Source: an uncultured Clostridia bacterium (GTDB lineage Bacteria; Bacillota; Clostridia; TANB77; CAG-508). From it: DNA of 8,467 nt. This document shows, piece after piece, positions 6,464 through 8,467 of this stretch. The translations under genes and the position numbers were made by a program. The notes beneath the pieces are model-generated. The model had not been told where the DNA came from and ran no database searches. It saw only the letters and a program-made list of their open reading frames with translations. How positions within the stretch are numbered: position 1 is the stretch's first letter; each line of letters opens with the position of its first letter. The stretch lies in assembly GCA_934177555.1 (NCBI GenBank), contig CAKPPL010000050.1, positions 1 to 8,467 on the forward strand, read 5' to 3'.

Positions 6464-7606
6464 ATGAAAATGGTAGGATTTAATGTGCCAATATTTGTGG
6501 ATAAATCTATTGATTGCATAAAAGAAGCAATAAAAAGTAGAAAGATTTGTGGAGATGGAGAATTTACAAAAAAGTGTAGCAAATGGATGGAAGATAAATT
6601 TAATATTCCAAAAGTATTATTAACAACTTCATGCACATCAGCATTAGAAATGGCAGCAATTTTACTTGAGTTAAAACCAGGAGATGAAGTAATAATGCCA
6701 TCATACACATTTGTGTCAACAGCTGATGCATTTGTAATGGTTGGGGCAAAAATTGTTTTTGTTGATGTAAATCCAAATACAATGAATATAGATGAAGATA
6801 AAATAAAAGAAGCAATCACAGAAAAAACAAAAGCTATTGTAGTTGTTCATTATGCTGGGATATCACCAGATATGGACAAAATAATAAAAATAGCAAAACA
6901 ATATAATTTGAAAGTTGTTGAAGATGCAGCACAGGGATTTATGGCTAAATATAAAGATAAATATCTTGGAACAATAGGAGATATTGGATGTTATAGTTTT
7001 CATGAGACTAAAAATTATAGCATGGGAGAAGGTGGAGCAATATGTATAAATGACCCACAATTAATAGAAAGAGCAGAAATAATTAGAGAAAAAGGTACAA
7101 ATAGAAATAAATTTTTTAGAGGTGAGATAGATAAATATACATGGGTAGATTATGGATCTTCATATTTACCAAGTGAACTTAATTGTGCATATTTATATCC
7201 ACAATTAGAAAAAGCAGAAGAAATAAATAATAAAAGATTAAGCTTATGGAATTATTATTATGAGAAGCTTAAAGATTTAGAAAGTCAAAAATATATAACA
7301 TTACAACATGTACCTAAATATAGTAAACATAATGCACATATGTTCTATTTTAAAACAAGAAATTTAACCGAGAGAACGGAACTTATAAAATATTTAAAAC
7401 AAAATGGTATACAAGCAGTATTCCACTATATACCATTACATACTTCTCCAGCAGGTAAAAAATTTGGAATATTTTATGGAGAAGATAAATATACAACTTC
7501 TGAAAGTGAAAAATTAGTTAGATTACCAATGTATTATGATTTAACAGAAGAAGAACAAGAGAAAGTTGTTAAAGCAATAAAGGATTTTTATAAAATAAAT
7601 TCATAA
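6464..7606 (+). CDS. wecE: dTDP-4-amino-4,6-dideoxygalactose transaminase (WecE/RffA type)
   Basis: A 380-residue PLP-dependent sugar aminotransferase of the DegT/DnrJ/EryC1 family, matching Escherichia coli WecE (RffA) along its whole length. That enzyme converts dTDP-4-keto-6-deoxyglucose and glutamate to dTDP-4-amino-4,6-dideoxygalactose (dTDP-Fuc4N). WecE-like blocks include CGDGEFT (29-35), GDEVIMPSYTFVST (73-86), FVDVNPNTMNID (99-110), VVEDAAQG (151-158, Asp154 expected to contact the PLP pyridine nitrogen), SFHETKN (178-184, Lys183 the Schiff-base lysine), REKGTNRNKFFRG (208-220), AHMFYFK (291-297) and VFHYIPLH (319-326). The close agreement in these segments favours true WecE activity over a generic DegT relative. 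ATG 6464 is chosen for its 7-nt spacing from AAAGGA; GTG at 6461 and ATG at 6470 are alternatives. It lies 13 nt after the DUF2142 gene and 14 nt before the ATP-grasp gene, so it is co-transcribed. The dTDP-sugar precursor genes (rmlA, rmlB) are not in the window. Confidence 0.93.
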   Translation: MKMVGFNVPIFVDKSIDCIKEAIKSRKICGDGEFTKKCSKWMEDKFNIPKVLLTTSCTSALEMAAILLELKPGDEVIMPSYTFVSTADAFVMVGAKIVFVDVNPNTMNIDEDKIKEAITEKTKAIVVVHYAGISPDMDKIIKIAKQYNLKVVEDAAQGFMAKYKDKYLGTIGDIGCYSFHETKNYSMGEGGAICINDPQLIERAEIIREKGTNRNKFFRGEIDKYTWVDYGSSYLPSELNCAYLYPQLEKAEEINNKRLSLWNYYYEKLKDLESQKYITLQHVPKYSKHNAHMFYFKTRNLTERTELIKYLKQNGIQAVFHYIPLHTSPAGKKFGIFYGEDKYTTSESEKLVRLPMYYDLTEEEQEKVVKAIKDFYKINS

Positions 7607-7620
7607 AAGGGGATAATATA

Positions 7621-8467
7621 ATGAAAAAAATTGTAATAATAGGTGCAAATAATTTTCAAATGCCACTAATAAAAAAAGCTAGAGATTTAGGATATCAGAC
7701 ACATGTATTTGCATGGAAAGATGGAGCAGTTGGAGCTGAATTTGCTGACTTTTTCTATCCAATAAGTATTGTGGAAAAAGAAGAAATATTAAAAAAATGT
7801 AAAGAAATTAAACCAGATGCAGTAATTTCAGTTGCATCAGATTTAGCAACATTAACTGTAAATTATTTAGCTAATGAATTAAATTTAACAGGAAATAGTT
7901 TGGAATGTACAAAAATATCAACAAATAAATATGAAATGAGAAAGGCATTTTCTTTAAATGGCGTATCAGTTCCTCAATTTATAGAAATAGATAATAATGA
8001 AAATATAAGTGATGTAATGAAAATGAAATTACCTATTATTGTAAAGCCAACAGATAGGTCTGGAAGTAGAGCTATTACAAAAATAACAGATTTTTCTTCA
8101 ATAGAATTATTAAAAGAATCACTTCAAGAAGCAATAGATGTTTCATTTGAAAAGAAAGCAATAGTAGAAGAATATATAGATGGAGAAGAATTTAGTGCAG
8201 AAAGTATTTCGTATAATGGAATACATACTTTATTAACAGTAACAAGAAAGCAAACAACGGGTGCACCTCATTTTATAGAAACAGGGCATACTCAACCTGC
8301 TGGACTTGATGAAGAAACAATTAATAAGATTAAAAAAGAAATATTTTTAGGCTTAAATAGTTTAAAAATTGAAAATGGTGCATCACATGCAGAATTTAAA
8401 ATTACTAGTGAAGGAAAAATAAAAATAATTGAAATTGGTGCAAGAATGGGAGGAGACTGTATAGGCT
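7621..8467 (+). CDS. ATP-grasp ligase, 3' end cut by the window
   Basis: An open frame from ATG 7621 (AAGGGG upstream) to the right edge; 282 codons are visible and no stop is reached. Residues 1-90 look like a Rossmann-type pre-ATP-grasp domain (MKKIVIIGANNFQMPL; FADFFYPISI at 41-50; VISVASD at 68-74). The lid and nucleotide site follow: STNKYEMRKAF (100-110), LPIIVKPTDRSGSR (137-150, Lys142 a likely ATP-phosphate ligand), IVEEYIDGEEFSAE (181-194), then HAEFK (256-260) and IEIGARMGGD (270-279), where Glu258 and Glu271 are likely metal ligands. The usual Asn after the second Glu is replaced by Gly. This fits the carbamoyl-phosphate-synthase-like ATP-grasp group that makes amide or peptide bonds through an acyl phosphate. 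The substrate cannot be read from sequence. Position directly after wecE suggests it may join an acid to a small amine such as the 4-amino sugar, which is inference. Biosynthetic carboxylase or purine roles are less likely in this context. Confidence 0.88.
   Translation, partial: MKKIVIIGANNFQMPLIKKARDLGYQTHVFAWKDGAVGAEFADFFYPISIVEKEEILKKCKEIKPDAVISVASDLATLTVNYLANELNLTGNSLECTKISTNKYEMRKAFSLNGVSVPQFIEIDNNENISDVMKMKLPIIVKPTDRSGSRAITKITDFSSIELLKESLQEAIDVSFEKKAIVEEYIDGEEFSAESISYNGIHTLLTVTRKQTTGAPHFIETGHTQPAGLDEETINKIKKEIFLGLNSLKIENGASHAEFKITSEGKIKIIEIGARMGGDCIG

Noticed and set aside
6412..6819. Minus-strand open frame of 135 codons opposite the start of wecE.
   Set aside because: It lies antisense to a gene with clear family matches, has no ribosome site that I can see, and its composition is that of a shadow frame.
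5..8467. Search for CRISPR repeats, tRNA or rRNA genes, insertion-sequence ends, toxin-antitoxin pairs and phage genes.
   Set aside because: No regularly spaced repeats, no cloverleaf-like GC-rich segments and no transposase or integrase motifs are visible in any frame that I read.

Overview
The window is a very A+T-rich stretch of bacterial chromosome. RecA of the Firmicutes type, a LexA box of the GAAC-N4-GTTC type, A-rich purine Shine-Dalgarno sites, a DUF4912 protein and heavy use of A/T-ending codons all point to a low-GC member of the Firmicutes, probably an uncultured or gut-type Clostridia. The standard bacterial code fits: tryptophan is TGG throughout and every gene ends at TAA or TAG. 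I see no rRNA, tRNA, CRISPR array, insertion sequence or phage gene.

Layout. (1) Positions 1-961, minus strand: a DUF4912 protein with a long lysine-rich N-terminal tail, followed at its 3' end by a 10-bp hairpin. (2) Positions 962-1277: a divergent regulatory region with one promoter for each direction and a roughly 170-nt leader on the plus strand. The leader contains a perfect Shine-Dalgarno sequence with no ordinary start codon behind it. (3) Positions 1278-2864: a membrane-anchored family 5 solute-binding protein, starting at TTG, with no transporter subunits beside it. (4) Positions 2865-4083: recA with its own near-consensus promoter, a LexA (SOS) box at the expected transcription start and a 13-bp hairpin after the stop codon. 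(5) Positions 4111-8467: a new strong promoter and a tight four-gene operon that runs off the right edge. It encodes a GtrB/ArnC-like polyprenyl-phosphate glycosyltransferase, a DUF2142-type multi-membrane-span protein, a WecE-type dTDP-4-amino-sugar aminotransferase and a truncated ATP-grasp ligase.

How the genes may work together. The last four genes read as a cell-surface sugar-modification pathway. WecE would make dTDP-4-amino-4,6-dideoxygalactose. The ATP-grasp enzyme could acylate a small molecule such as that free amine. The GtrB-like enzyme would load a sugar on undecaprenyl phosphate inside the cell, and the DUF2142 protein would use the lipid-linked sugar at the outer face. The logic parallels the Arn lipid A system (ArnB, ArnC, ArnT plus a capping step) and the three-component glycosylation systems of Gram-positive bacteria, but in a different combination. 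The enzyme families are well supported; the joint pathway and the ATP-grasp substrate are inference. This cassette is the most interesting part of the window. The rest is ordinary chromosome with a few local oddities.
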